Positions 19,546 to 28,599 of a stretch of 64,000 nt of DNA are shown here, piece by piece. Position numbers and translations under genes: made by a program. How positions within the stretch are numbered: position 1 is the first letter of the stretch; the number at the start of each line of letters is the position of its first letter. The stretch spans positions 123,853-187,852 of the forward strand of contig NZ_JNWK01000015.1 in assembly GCF_000716445.1 (NCBI RefSeq), in the 5' to 3' direction. This DNA comes from Streptomyces wedmorensis. GTDB lineage: Bacteria > Actinomycetota > Actinomycetes > Streptomycetales > Streptomycetaceae. The notes below the pieces were generated by a model. It saw only the letters and a program-made list of their open reading frames with translations, did no database searches and had not been told where the DNA came from.

Positions 19546-19575
19546 CGTACCTAGAGGGCGAGATGAGTAGGTACG
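19546..19575 (-). promoter_or_regulatory. Dyad upstream of the DUF4126 gene
   Basis: CGTACCTA (19546-19553) and TAGGTACG (19568-19575) form a perfect 8-bp-arm palindrome with a 14-bp spacer. It sits 30 bp before the DUF4126 start. I recall similar sequences in other Streptomyces intergenic regions but cannot name the regulator. Confidence 0.5.
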
Positions 19576-19691
19576 CGGATGGCCCGGGCGCCCCCGGACG
19601 GAAGAGTGGAGTCCACGGAAGGGGCGCGGCTCCGGCACCGCCGGCACGGGGCTGCGGAACGGGGCCGCGCACCTGCCGGCACGGGGGTGCG

Positions 19692-19760
19692 TGAAGAAGC
19701 CGGTGCGGCGAGGCTCGGGGGGATCGAGCCTCGCCGCACCGGCGTTCGCGCTTCTTCGGT
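19692..19760 (-). terminator. Long terminator hairpin after tetR
   Basis: A perfect 19-bp stem (19699-19717 / 19725-19743) with a 7-base loop is extended by an outer GAAGAAG/CTTCTTC pair across a bulge. It lies about 60 bp beyond the tetR stop. Confidence 0.75.
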
Positions 19761-19819
19761 TCTTCCGGCTCTCCCGGTTCTTCGCGGTCTCCGTCGCTAC
19801 GCGCGCGTGTCGCCCGACG

Positions 19820-20428
19820 TCACCGGCCGCCGACCCGGCCGTGCAGCAGCCGCGAGAGCGCGGCGTGCACGTCGTCGAGCGACCGCTCGCTCTGGAAGGC
19901 CTGCCAGTCGAGCGCGGCCACGAGCACCATGCCGACCAGGGCCGCGGCGGTCAGCTGGACGTCGATGTCCTCGCTCAGCTCACCGGCCGCGACCCCCTCC
20001 CGCAGCACCCCCTCGACCACCGCCACGGCTTCCTGGCGGACCACCAGCAGGGTCGAGTTCCAGGCGCGGTTGGTGCGCCAGAGCTCGGCCACGTACAGCT
20101 GGGTGAAGGCCGGGTAGCGGTCGATGAAGACGAGGCCCGCCCGGATCATCGCGTCCAGCGCGTCGACCCGGCTCCCGCCGCGCTCGGCGGTCTCCTCGGC
20201 GGCCGTCCGCAGGGAGGCGGTGAGCAGCGACACCCCGTGGCGCAGCAGCTCCTCGAAGAGCTCGGTCTTGCTCTTGAAGTTGTAGTAGACCGTGCCCTTG
20301 GCCACGCCGGCCCGCTCGGCGATCTCGTCGACCGTCGTCGCGGAGAAGCCCTGCTCCGCGATGAGGGTGACGGCCGCCTCGTAGAGCTTCGCGCGCGTGG
20401 CCTGGCGTCGGGTGCTGCTGCTGTCCAT
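19820..20428 (-). CDS. TetR-family transcriptional regulator
   Basis: A 202-residue repressor. The N-terminal TetR helix-turn-helix reads LYEAAVTLIAEQGFSATTVDEIAERAGVAKGTVYYNFKSK in pieces typical of the family, followed by a helical ligand-binding domain. It is the last gene of an ATPase-YhgE-TetR unit (43 bp after the yhgE stop). The operator-like palindrome at 23495-23520 upstream of that unit is its probable target, making it autoregulated. The ligand is unknown, but the membrane partner suggests an exported or membrane-active compound. ATG 20428 is preferred to the upstream start. Confidence 0.85.
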   Translation of the reverse strand: MDSSSTRRQATRAKLYEAAVTLIAEQGFSATTVDEIAERAGVAKGTVYYNFKSKTELFEELLRHGVSLLTASLRTAAEETAERGGSRVDALDAMIRAGLVFIDRYPAFTQLYVAELWRTNRAWNSTLLVVRQEAVAVVEGVLREGVAAGELSEDIDVQLTAAALVGMVLVAALDWQAFQSERSLDDVHAALSRLLHGRVGGR

Positions 20429-20471
20429 GGGGTCGATTCTCACAGGTGTCGCGGGTGCCACCGGCCCCGTC

Positions 20472-22559
20472 TCACAGGGTCAGTTCGGGGTGGAGCCGGT
20501 CGAGCGTCCAGACCTGCCGCTTGCGGGCCGAGACGGCGGTCAGGGCCAGGGCGCCCAGGGTGAACGCGGTCAGGACCGCGCAGGCCTGCCACACCGGGCC
20601 GATCCCGCCGCCCGTGATCAGCCGGCGCAGCGCCTCGACCACGTAGGTCATCGGCAGGAACGGGTGGACGGCGTTGAAGAAGCCCGGACTCGTCTGAACG
20701 GGGTAGGTGCCGCCCGCCGAGGTCAGCTGGAGCATCAGCACCGCGAGGACCAGGATCCGGCCGGCCGCGCCGAAGCGGGCGTTGAGCCACTGGATGATCG
20801 CGGCGAAGCAACAGGTGACCAGGGCGAGGAAGCCGACCGTGCCGGCGGCCCTGGCCATCTGGAGGCCGAGGCCCCAGTGCAGGACCGACATCAGGGCCGC
20901 GACCTGGAGGACGCCGATCGCCGCCACCGGCAGCCAGCCCGCCAGCGCGATCCGCCAGGCGGAGCCGCCGGCGGCGAGGGCGCGGCGGTTCAGCGGCTGG
21001 ATGATCATGTACGCGACCATCGCGCCCACCCAGAGGGAGAGCGGGATGAAGTACGGGGCGAAGCCGGTGCCGTAGTTCGGCGCCTTGTGCAGCGACTGCG
21101 ACGCGAGCCGCACCGGGTCGGCCATGACCTCCGTGCGCCGGTCGCGGTCCTGCCGGTCGTAGTCCGGGATCTGCGCGACGCCGTCCTTCAGGCCCGTGGC
21201 GAGGGTGCCCGAGCCGTCGGCCAGCTTGAACAGGCCGCCGTCCAGGTCGCCCGCGCCCTTCTTGAGCTTGCCGACGCCGGTGTCGAGATCGACGGAGCCG
21301 GTCTTGGCCTCGGTGATGCCGGTGTGCAGCCGGTCCGCGCCCGCGGCGACCTTCTTGGCGCCCGCGTTCAGCTCGTTGATCTTCCTGATGGCGTCCTCGA
21401 CGTCCTCGTCCAGGTGCGGGGCGCGGGCGGCCAGCTCGTCGGCCTGCTTCTTGAGCTTGGTCAGGCGCGCGTCCAGGGTCTTCAGGTCGGCGGCGTCGTC
21501 CTTGGTGAGCTCGTGCACGTCGTCGGCGATGGTGGCCACGTCGCCGGCGCTGACCGAGGCCTTCCTGAGCAGTTCGCACATCTCTGCGTCGGGGGCCGGG
21601 GCGTCCACGCACGCCTCGCGGTGGAACCGGGCGAGGCCGTCGTCGGCCTTGTGCGCGGCGGAGCGGACCAGGGGCGCCCGCCGCACCAGGTCGGCCAGGT
21701 TGTTCTGCGCGGCCGTGACGGAGTCGGAGACGAGCCGGGCCGTGTCGCGGATCGACTTGCCGTTGTTCGCCAGGTACGGGCGGACCTGGTCGGCGGTGCC
21801 GTTCACCTTGTCGGCGAGGGTCTGCGTACCGTTGGCGACCTTCCGCGAGCCGCTCTCCAGGTCCTTGGCGCCCTTGTCGAGCTTCTTCAGACCGGCCGCC
21901 AGGTCACCGCTGCCGGTCTTCGCCGTCTTGAGTCCGTCCGCCAGGTCCTTGGAACCCTTCTTCGCCTTGTCCACGCCCTGCTTGAGGTCGCCGGCGCCCT
22001 TGGCTGCCTTCGCGGTGGCGTCGTGGATGTCCGAGAAGGAGATGAAGATCTTGTCGAGGAACGTACGCGAGGACTTGGTGGAGGCCGCGGTGCGGACCTC
22101 GGAGAAGACCGTCCGGGAGATCTGCCCGACGATGTAGTTGTTGGCGTCGTTCGTCCGCACCCGGAGCGCCCCGGTCTCGGGGGAGTCGCCGGAGCTGGAG
22201 GCGATGCGCGAGCTGAAGTCGCCCGGCATGGTCAGGGACAGGTAGTACGTCCCGTTCTCGACGCCCTCGCGCGCCTCGGCGTCGCTGACCTGGTGCCACG
22301 CGAAGGTGTTGCTCTCCAGGAGCCCCTTCGTGATGTCGTCGCCGGCGTGGATCGGCTTGCCGTCGGCGGTGGCGCCCCGGTCCTCGTTCACCAGGGCGAC
22401 GGGGATCTTGTCGAGCCTGCTGTACGGGTCCCAGAACGAGTACAGGTACAGGGCGCCGTACAGCAGCGGCAGCAGCAGGATCGCGACGAGCGCGGCTCGC
22501 GGCAGCTTTCCCCTGCCGAAGCGCTTCAGCTCAAGCGCGGCCAGTTTCGGCGAGCGCAT
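20472..22559 (-). CDS. YhgE/Pip-family membrane protein
   Basis: A 695-residue protein. One N-terminal membrane helix (LVAILLLPLLYGALYLYSFWDP) leads to a large extracellular domain (about 45-480) rich in repeated K/D/G-L heptad-like segments (GxGDLxxGLxKLxxGA), then about six C-terminal membrane segments. This layout is that of YhgE/Pip and ABC-2-type exporters, including proteins of phage-receptor and type VII secretion accessory type. It overlaps the ATPase gene by 29 bp, so the two probably form one transporter-like unit. ATG 22559 has AGGAGGGGG upstream. Confidence 0.85.
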   Translation of the reverse strand: MRSPKLAALELKRFGRGKLPRAALVAILLLPLLYGALYLYSFWDPYSRLDKIPVALVNEDRGATADGKPIHAGDDITKGLLESNTFAWHQVSDAEAREGVENGTYYLSLTMPGDFSSRIASSSGDSPETGALRVRTNDANNYIVGQISRTVFSEVRTAASTKSSRTFLDKIFISFSDIHDATAKAAKGAGDLKQGVDKAKKGSKDLADGLKTAKTGSGDLAAGLKKLDKGAKDLESGSRKVANGTQTLADKVNGTADQVRPYLANNGKSIRDTARLVSDSVTAAQNNLADLVRRAPLVRSAAHKADDGLARFHREACVDAPAPDAEMCELLRKASVSAGDVATIADDVHELTKDDAADLKTLDARLTKLKKQADELAARAPHLDEDVEDAIRKINELNAGAKKVAAGADRLHTGITEAKTGSVDLDTGVGKLKKGAGDLDGGLFKLADGSGTLATGLKDGVAQIPDYDRQDRDRRTEVMADPVRLASQSLHKAPNYGTGFAPYFIPLSLWVGAMVAYMIIQPLNRRALAAGGSAWRIALAGWLPVAAIGVLQVAALMSVLHWGLGLQMARAAGTVGFLALVTCCFAAIIQWLNARFGAAGRILVLAVLMLQLTSAGGTYPVQTSPGFFNAVHPFLPMTYVVEALRRLITGGGIGPVWQACAVLTAFTLGALALTAVSARKRQVWTLDRLHPELTL

Positions 22560-23487
22560 CGGCCGCCCCCTCCTCGGTCGTGGATGCGGGTGCATCGGTG
22601 CTGGTGTCGGCGGGGTCGCCGGCGGCGGCGCCGGTCGCCGCGCCGTCTTCCGCGGGCTCCGCCTCGTCGTCCTTCGCGGGCTCCGCCTCGTCGTTCTCCG
22701 TGGGGGTCGGCTCGTCGGCCTCCGCGGGCTCCGGCTCGTCGGTCTCCGCGGGCTCCGGCGCGCCGCCGAGCGTGGTGAGGCGCAGGGCGTCGGCGGGGGC
22801 CTCGCTGCAGACGGCGAGGACGGTCGTCCCGGACGCGGCCACGGAGCGCAGGAGCGCCCAGGCCTCGGTGCGGTCGGCGTCCGAGAGCTTCAGGTCGGCG
22901 TCGTCGACGGCGAGGAGCCCCGGGCGGCCGATCAGGGCGAGGGCGATCGAGAGCCGCAGGGCTTCGAGGCGCTCCAGATCCCGAACGGAGGTCCGCTCGC
23001 CCTTCGGCAGGGCGGCGAGGTCGAGCCCCGCGGCCGCCACGGCCTCCTCGATCCGGGCCCGGGACGTCGCCGCGCGCTCGGCGGGGCGCCGCAGGAGCGC
23101 CCGTACGGAACCGTCGTAACGGCGCTGGAGCAGGGCCCGCTCGCGCAGGTGCTCGGCGACCGTGAAGGCCGGGTCGAGCTCGCTGACCCCGGGGACCTGC
23201 CCGAGCGCGGTGATCCGGCGCACGGCGGCCATCTTCCGGGGGAGCGGGAGACCGCCGACCTCCGCGTGGCCCGCGTGGGACTTCATCCGCCCGGTGAGCG
23301 CCAGCAGCAGACAGGTGCGGCCGGAGCCGGACGGTCCCTCGATGGCCACCAGCGCGCCGGGCTCCGCCCGGAAGGACACCTCGGAGAAGGCCCAGCCGCG
23401 CGGGCCCTTCAGTCCGAAGCCGTCCGCGACGACGGCGGCGCCGTGCGGCTGCTCCTCGGCTTCCGTGCCCACGGACTCACCCCCCAT
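22531..23487 (-). CDS. ABC-type ATPase partner of YhgE protein
   Basis: A 318-residue nucleotide-binding protein. The Walker A motif is GPSGSGRT and the Walker B-like segment LLAVDDAD. The signature region is degenerate (ERLEALRLSIALALI), which is common in such partners. The last ~80 residues are a Glu/Asp/Pro/Ala-rich tail with repeats of the form EPAEDE. It is the first gene of the TetR-controlled unit and overlaps the YhgE gene. Confidence 0.82.
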   Translation of the reverse strand: MGGESVGTEAEEQPHGAAVVADGFGLKGPRGWAFSEVSFRAEPGALVAIEGPSGSGRTCLLLALTGRMKSHAGHAEVGGLPLPRKMAAVRRITALGQVPGVSELDPAFTVAEHLRERALLQRRYDGSVRALLRRPAERAATSRARIEEAVAAAGLDLAALPKGERTSVRDLERLEALRLSIALALIGRPGLLAVDDADLKLSDADRTEAWALLRSVAASGTTVLAVCSEAPADALRLTTLGGAPEPAETDEPEPAEADEPTPTENDEAEPAKDDEAEPAEDGAATGAAAGDPADTSTDAPASTTEEGAADALAETGRA

Positions 23488-23494
23488 TCCCCAT

Positions 23495-23520
23495 TTTTGA
23501 ACTGACCAGTCAGTTCAAAA
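23495..23520 (-). promoter_or_regulatory. TetR-type operator
   Basis: TTTTGAACTGA-CCAG-TCAGTTCAAAA is a perfect palindrome with 11-bp arms and a 4-bp spacer. It starts 8 bp upstream of the ATPase ATG, the position for repression of the ATPase-YhgE-TetR unit. Confidence 0.8.
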
Positions 23521-23635
23521 GTTACCCGCCCGTCGGACTTCAGGCAAAACCCCAGGTCAGCCCGATTGTCAGTGGGGCCGGGCACGATGAACACATACGG
23601 CCACAGCGCCGTCACGCGACGACAGGAGGTTCGTC

Positions 23636-24166
23636 ATGGCCAGCCCATCCGCAGCCGCCGCGCCCGGGCGCCGCCCCGCAGGCCGTCCCGCACCCGCGCA
23701 GTCAGGACCCGCGTCCGACATCCACCCCGTCCCGCGCCGCGCCGCCGCCCCGCCGGCCGCCCTCGACCTCCTCGCCAAAGCCAGGGCCGGCCTCGTCGAG
23801 GCCGCCGCCCTCGACCGTCCCCACGAGCGGTACGCCACCGCCCACCTGGCCGCCCTGCGCGCCGCGGCCGCCGTCCTCGCCGCCCGCGCCAGACCCGAGA
23901 CCGCGCCCGGCAGGCGCCGGCGGATAAGGAGCGCCTGGGAACTCCTCGCCGAGCTGGCGCCCGAGCTGACCGAGTGGAGCGCCCTCTTCGCCGCGGGCGC
24001 CCCGCGCAGGGCCCGCGCCGAGGCCGGCATCGCCGGCGCCGCCACCCGCCGTGAGGCCGACGACCTGCTCAGGGACGCCGCGCTCTTCCTGCGCCTGGTC
24101 GAGCGGCTGCTCGTCCTCCAGCCGGTACTGCCGCGCCAGCCGGCGGCCGACGAGTCCGGAGGATGA
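23636..24166 (+). CDS. SAV_6107-family HEPN-like protein
   Basis: A 176-residue protein. The first ~40 residues are Ala/Pro-rich and likely disordered. The remainder is helical, with LLAKARAGLVEAA, YATAHLAALRAAAAVLAARA and SAWELLAELAPEL as in the actinobacterial SAV_6107 HEPN family. Most HEPN proteins are RNases or nucleotidyltransferase partners, but no partner is evident here, so function is unknown. Confidence 0.75.
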   Translation: MASPSAAAAPGRRPAGRPAPAQSGPASDIHPVPRRAAAPPAALDLLAKARAGLVEAAALDRPHERYATAHLAALRAAAAVLAARARPETAPGRRRRIRSAWELLAELAPELTEWSALFAAGAPRRARAEAGIAGAATRREADDLLRDAALFLRLVERLLVLQPVLPRQPAADESGG

Positions 24167-24233
24167 TCCGAAAGGCGTTACCGAGGCCATAGGGTGGGGA
24201 GCGTCCGTACCCGTCACCGAGGAGTCAACAGCC

Positions 24234-25022
24234 GTGCCGGACCCTTCCCCTGTCTTCGGCCGAGAGGCATCGTCGCGACCGTCGCGCGCCTCCCTGCGTA
24301 CCGCCGTCGTCTGGGACGTCCTCAAAGACGCCCTCGACCGCCGGATCGAGGCCACCGGGAAGGACAGCCTCGACGTCCTCGACACGGGCGGCGGCTCCGG
24401 GAACTTCGCGGTGCCGGTGGCCCGCCTCGGCCACCGGGTCACCGTCGTCGACCCCAGCCCCAACGCGCTCTTCGCACTCGAGCGCCGGGCCGCCGAAGCC
24501 GGCGTCGCCGACCGCGTCACCGGCGTCCAGGGCGACATCCGCGGCCTCTTCGACGTGGTCGGCCGCGAAGCCTTCGACGCCGTGCTCTGCCACGGAGTCC
24601 TCGAGTACGTCGACGACCCCGCCGAAGGCGTGCGGAACGCGGTCGCCGCGCTCCGCCCCGCCGGCAGCCTCAGCCTCCTCGCCGCAGGACTCGGCGGAGC
24701 CGTCCTGGCCCGCGCCCTCGCCGGGCACTTCACCGAAGCCCGGACCGCGCTCTCCGACCCGGCCGGCCGCTGGGGCGCCGGCGACCCCGTGCCCCGGCGC
24801 TTCACCGCCGAACAGCTCGCCGAGCTGGCCGAAGCCGCCGGACTCGAGGTCGGCGCCGTGCACGGCGTCCGGGTCTTCGCCGACCTGGTCCCCGGCGCCC
24901 TCGTCGACACCGAACCCGGTGCCGCCGAGGCCCTCCTCAAGCTGGAGGCCGCCGCCGCCGAGCTGCCCTCCTTCCAGGCCATCGCCACCCAACTGCACGT
25001 CCTGGGCGAGAAGCGCGCCTGA
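24234..25022 (+). CDS. SAM-dependent methyltransferase
   Basis: A 262-residue class I methyltransferase. The SAM-binding motif VLDTGGGSGNFAVPVA is at about 49-64, with VVDPSPNALFALERRA and FDAVLCHGVLEYVDDP as post-I and motif II segments. Substrate is unknown. GTG 24234 was chosen because GAGGAG lies 10 bases upstream; the longer open frame overlaps the HEPN gene and is unlikely. Confidence 0.85.
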   Translation: MPDPSPVFGREASSRPSRASLRTAVVWDVLKDALDRRIEATGKDSLDVLDTGGGSGNFAVPVARLGHRVTVVDPSPNALFALERRAAEAGVADRVTGVQGDIRGLFDVVGREAFDAVLCHGVLEYVDDPAEGVRNAVAALRPAGSLSLLAAGLGGAVLARALAGHFTEARTALSDPAGRWGAGDPVPRRFTAEQLAELAEAAGLEVGAVHGVRVFADLVPGALVDTEPGAAEALLKLEAAAAELPSFQAIATQLHVLGEKRA

Positions 25023-25294
25023 ACAGGACGGCCACCCGATCGGCGGTGCGGGCCACGGCGCTCGATGGAGTACGCCACAGCCCGCCCGGTAAGGGGTTCC
25101 GCCCCGTATGATCGGGGGACACCATCCGGCATGACGGACGAGGGGCTGGGGAATCAACGCCTCAGCAACCGATCCGCATGGCGGCCCGGATTGGCTATTC
25201 GGCATTGAGGGCGGGTTTCACGGGGGCGATTCCCTGCCTATCCTGAAAGGGCCGCAAACCGGTCGCCCCCGCGACCGACGACTAGGAGGACTCC

Positions 25295-25699
25295 GTGCCG
25301 CTCTCGGAGCACGAGCAGCGAATGCTCGAGCAGATGGAGCGAGCGCTGTACGCCGAAGATCCCAAGTTCGCGACAGCGCTCGAGGGAAGCGGACTGCGTA
25401 CGTACACCCGACGACGGGTCTACCAAGCAGTCGCCGGCTTCCTGGTGGGTATCGCGCTCCTCATGGCCGGAATGGTCGCACAGCAGATCTGGATCAGCGT
25501 GGTGGGATTCCTCGTCATGCTGGGCTGCGCGGTCCTGGCGGTCACCGGATGGCGCAAGGCGCCCAAGCCGGGCGAGCAGCAGGCCAGGGGCGGGACGGCG
25601 GCCTCGGGCCGTCAGACCCGGCAGCGACGCTCCATGATGAACCGCATCGAAGAGCGGTGGCAGCGCCGCCGCGACGAACAGCAGGGCGGCGGCCACTGA
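25295..25699 (+). CDS. DUF3040 membrane protein
   Basis: A 134-residue protein beginning with the diagnostic DUF3040 motif PLSEHEQRMLEQMERAL, followed by two membrane helices and a basic tail. These small proteins are common in actinobacteria, often near dcw genes; function is unknown. AGGAGG precedes the GTG start at an ideal distance. Confidence 0.88.
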   Translation: MPLSEHEQRMLEQMERALYAEDPKFATALEGSGLRTYTRRRVYQAVAGFLVGIALLMAGMVAQQIWISVVGFLVMLGCAVLAVTGWRKAPKPGEQQARGGTAASGRQTRQRRSMMNRIEERWQRRRDEQQGGGH

Positions 25700-25852
25700 C
25701 GCCCGCCTGAGCGGCAGCCCCGCGCCCCTCAACCCCGAGCCCCGCAGCCCGCGCCCCCAGCGCCCCCTGCGGGGCTCCCCCATACCCCGCCCCCCCGTTG
25801 CGGGCCGCGCCCCTGCGCCCGGGTCGCGGTCTGCGCCCGCCCCGCCGCCCTC

Positions 25853-26075
25853 GTTGCGGGCATTCGTTCCGCCGGAGCGGTGCCCACCCTCGTGCCTGCG
25901 CCCCGCCTCGTTGCGGGCATTCGTTCCGCCGGGGCGGTGTCCACCCTCGTGCCTGCGCCCCGCCCGCGTTGTGGGCATTCGTTCCGCTGGGGCGGTGCCC
26001 ACCCTCCGTGCCGCCGCCCCCGTTGTGGGCAATCGTTCCGCTGGGGCGGAACGGGTGGGCACAACGGACGGCGCC
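25853..26075. repeat. Four imperfect direct repeats of ~54-58 bp
   Basis: Copies of GTTGYGGGCATTCGTTCCGC begin at 25853, 25910, 25968 and 26022. Each continues with a GGRGCGGTGYCCACCCTC-type segment. Spacing (57, 58, 54) and divergence rule out CRISPR. They occupy the intergenic gap between the DUF3040 gene and the transglutaminase gene. Confidence 0.8.
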
Positions 26076-26161
26076 CCTTGCCGGGCCCAGGCTTCCGCGC
26101 CTGAACCCGCACGTCCCGTGTGCCCACCCGTCCCGCCCCAGCGGGACGATTGCCCACACGG
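26021..26161. repeat. Imperfect 43-bp inverted repeat pair
   Basis: 26021-26065 (GTTGTGGGCAATCGTTCCGC...) and 26119-26161 (...GGACGATTGCCCACACGG) are near-complementary, separated by about 53 bp. The right copy is an inverted form of the direct-repeat unit. The arms could fold into a large cruciform or act as the terminator for the convergent genes. Confidence 0.75.
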
Positions 26162-26199
26162 GGCGGAGGCGACGGGCGAAGGCCCGCACAGGCGCGGGG

Positions 26200-28599
26200 T
26201 CAGGGGCGGCGGAGGCGGAGGCGGTGGAGGAGGGGGTGGGGGGAGAGGCGGGGGGTCGTGGTGGACCACCAGGAGGAGAGGGCCCAGCGGAGCCGCGCGG
26301 CGGAGCGCGGCGCGAGCACCGCACGAAGCCGCGCGGAGCGATCCGCTCCCGCGTGGAACCCGGCCCGCACCCGCCCGGCATCCTCCGCGAGACCGGCGGC
26401 CGGCACGGGCCGCGGCGCGTAGAGCACTTCCTCCACGGCCCGGGCCACCCGGTGCACCGCGTCCGCGGACTCACCGTGCAGCTCACCCAGACGGACGATG
26501 CGCTCCGCCGTGTTCCGAGGTGTCCGCGACTCGTCGGGTTCGACTCCGTAGTCCCAGGCGGTGTCGTTGATCTCCTGCCAGACGGCGAGTGTCCGGGCCG
26601 CCGTGTCCGCGGGGCCGCGGCCGCCGTCCGAGCCGAGCCGGCGGGCCCGGACCCGGGTCCGCCAGAGCAGTGGGAGCAGCGGCAGGGCGAGGACGACGAG
26701 GGCGGCGAGGGAGATCAGCGCCACGCTCAGTGGTGCCGGTCCCGATCCGTTCGAGGAGGCGTCGCCCGTGGCCGCGTCGGGGCCGCAGTCGCCGAGCCGG
26801 CGCAGCTGCGGTGTGCAGCTCTCCGAGGCGCTCGGCGCGGCGGACGGCTGTGCCGAGGCGCTCTGCTGGGGCTGTGCCGGGCCGGTGGCCGTGCCCGTGG
26901 GCGTGCTCTCCCTGCCGTAGGCGGGGGTGGAGCCGCGCGAGGGCGTCGGCTCGAACCGCGTCCAGCCCGCGCCCTCGAAGTACAGCTCGGGCCAGGCGTG
27001 CGCGTCGCGGATGCCGACCGAGACGGAGCCGTCGGTCTGCGTGGTTCCGGGGGTGAAGCCGACGGCCACGCGGGCGGGGATGCCGAGCGAGCGGGCCATC
27101 GCCGCCATCGAGAAGGAGAAGTGGACGCAGAAGCCCTTCTTGTCCTTCAGGAAGCGGGAGATCGCCTGGACGCCGGTGCCGGACTCCGCCTCGACGTCGT
27201 AGCGGAAGCCGCCGTCCTGGGCGAACCAGTCCTGGATCCGTACGGCCCGCTCGTAGTCGTTGCGGGCGCCCTTGGTGACGGTCAGGGCCGCGGCCCGCAC
27301 GTCGGCGGGGAGCGAGTCGGGCACCTTGGTGTATTCGCGGCGCAGCTTCTCGGGCGCGGGGCCGGCGGCGGCCAGCTGCTCGGACGTGGGCCGCACGTCG
27401 AGGCTGGTGACCTGGTAGCGGGCGCCGGCGGTGGTCTGCTTGTCGTCGCCGACGAGCATCCGCCCGGCCGGTTCGAACCGCCAGCGTCCGCTGATGTCGA
27501 CCCGGCCGGCCGGGTACGGCATCGGCAGCCACTTCTGGACGTAGGCCTCGGAGGCGACGAAGTTGCTGGTCACCTCGGTGATCTGGACGTTCTGGGAGAG
27601 CCCTTGCGGCCAGGGCAGCTGTTGGGGCACGTCCTCGATCGGGCGGACCGACGACTTCCAGGAGGTGCCGTCGAACTGGTCGAGCGCGACGAGGCGGAGG
27701 TACAGGTCGTTGGTGTCGCGGGAGTTGGTGCGGTAGCGCAGGACTTCCCGGTCCTCCGCCTGACGCAGGTTGTCCTGGAGGGAGACGAGCGGGTTCACGG
27801 CCGAGATCGTGCCGCCCTTGCCGGCGCCCGCGCCTCCTTCGCCGCTGCCGCCGCCGAACAGCCCGCCGTCGAAGCCGGGCAGTGCGAGCGGCACGGCCAG
27901 TGCGACGCCCATGGCCACGGCGCCGATCCGGCGCCCGGTACGGGCGAGGGAGAAGGCGGTGCCGCCGGTCGCGACGGAGGAGCCGGGCTTGCCGGAGCGC
28001 TGGGCGCCGCCGAAGACCCGTCCCCACTGGGAGAGCCGGTCGCGGCCCTCGGCGAGGAGCAGCAGCAGATAGCCGGAGGCGGCGAGGAGGAACCACAGCC
28101 AGCCCGCGCCGCCGCCGGAGAGACCGGCGGCCACCGAGTACAGGGCGAGCAGCGGCAGGCCTGCGGGGGCCGCCTTGCGGAAGGTGACGGCGAGGGTGTC
28201 CACCAGGAGGCCGATGGCGACGACGCCGCCGACCAGCATGAGCCGGATGCCCTCGGTGTCCGGCGCGGGGATCGCGTACCGGCCGACGTCGTCGGCGCCC
28301 GCCTGGAACAGTTCGGCGGCGTGCGCGAAGGCCCGCGGGCCGGGGATCAGCCAGAGGACGGCCTGCTCCCGCGCGAAGATCACGGTCAGCGCGAGCAGCG
28401 TGACGGCGGTCTGGGCGAGGAGGGTCAGCGGCCGGGCGAGCGGTACCCGCCGGGCCAGGGTGCCGACGCCGCTGACGAGGGCGAGGACGAAGGCGGCGGT
28501 GAAGATCCAGGTCGCCGGCTTCACCAGCGGGAGCAGCGCTCCGGAGGCCATCAGGGTGGCGCCCCAGGCGGCGAGTGTCAGCCGTGCGCGGCCGCTCAT
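26200..28599 (-). CDS. TgpA-type membrane transglutaminase-like protein
   Basis: A 799-residue protein. The N-terminal ~190 residues contain about six membrane helices, then a linker helix and an extracellular transglutaminase-like domain (about 430-580) with the catalytic triad in KKGFCVHFSFSMAAMARSLGIPARV (Cys), RDAHAWPELYF (His) and the following Asp/Glu region. A Ser/Pro-rich linker, another membrane helix (SVALISLAALVVLALPLLPLLW) and a DUF4129-like cytoplasmic tail follow. The architecture matches the TgpA family. The start overlaps the DUF58 gene by 4 bp, as in MoxR-DUF58-transglutaminase operons. Confidence 0.88.
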   Translation of the reverse strand: MSGRARLTLAAWGATLMASGALLPLVKPATWIFTAAFVLALVSGVGTLARRVPLARPLTLLAQTAVTLLALTVIFAREQAVLWLIPGPRAFAHAAELFQAGADDVGRYAIPAPDTEGIRLMLVGGVVAIGLLVDTLAVTFRKAAPAGLPLLALYSVAAGLSGGGAGWLWFLLAASGYLLLLLAEGRDRLSQWGRVFGGAQRSGKPGSSVATGGTAFSLARTGRRIGAVAMGVALAVPLALPGFDGGLFGGGSGEGGAGAGKGGTISAVNPLVSLQDNLRQAEDREVLRYRTNSRDTNDLYLRLVALDQFDGTSWKSSVRPIEDVPQQLPWPQGLSQNVQITEVTSNFVASEAYVQKWLPMPYPAGRVDISGRWRFEPAGRMLVGDDKQTTAGARYQVTSLDVRPTSEQLAAAGPAPEKLRREYTKVPDSLPADVRAAALTVTKGARNDYERAVRIQDWFAQDGGFRYDVEAESGTGVQAISRFLKDKKGFCVHFSFSMAAMARSLGIPARVAVGFTPGTTQTDGSVSVGIRDAHAWPELYFEGAGWTRFEPTPSRGSTPAYGRESTPTGTATGPAQPQQSASAQPSAAPSASESCTPQLRRLGDCGPDAATGDASSNGSGPAPLSVALISLAALVVLALPLLPLLWRTRVRARRLGSDGGRGPADTAARTLAVWQEINDTAWDYGVEPDESRTPRNTAERIVRLGELHGESADAVHRVARAVEEVLYAPRPVPAAGLAEDAGRVRAGFHAGADRSARLRAVLAPRSAARLRWALSSWWSTTTPRLSPHPLLHRLRLRRP

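Larger units (their letters stand above)
19517..19819. other. Intergenic region between DUF4126 and tetR
   Basis: No gene is supported here. It holds the promoter-proximal dyad at 19546-19575 and a long terminator hairpin at 19692-19760. The rest shows nothing I recognise. Confidence 0.6.
25700..26199. other. Repeat-rich intergenic region
   Basis: No gene is supported in these 500 bp. The open frames are GC-rich repeat shadows. The contents are the direct repeats at 25853-26075 and their inverted relative at 26119-26161. Confidence 0.7.

Noticed and set aside
24051..24233. N-terminal extension of the methyltransferase gene
   Set aside because: It overlaps the HEPN-like gene in another frame and lacks homology; GTG 24234 has a proper ribosome binding site.
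25853..26161. CRISPR array
   Set aside because: Repeat spacing is irregular, repeats diverge, spacers are not unique sequences of similar length, and there are no cas genes.
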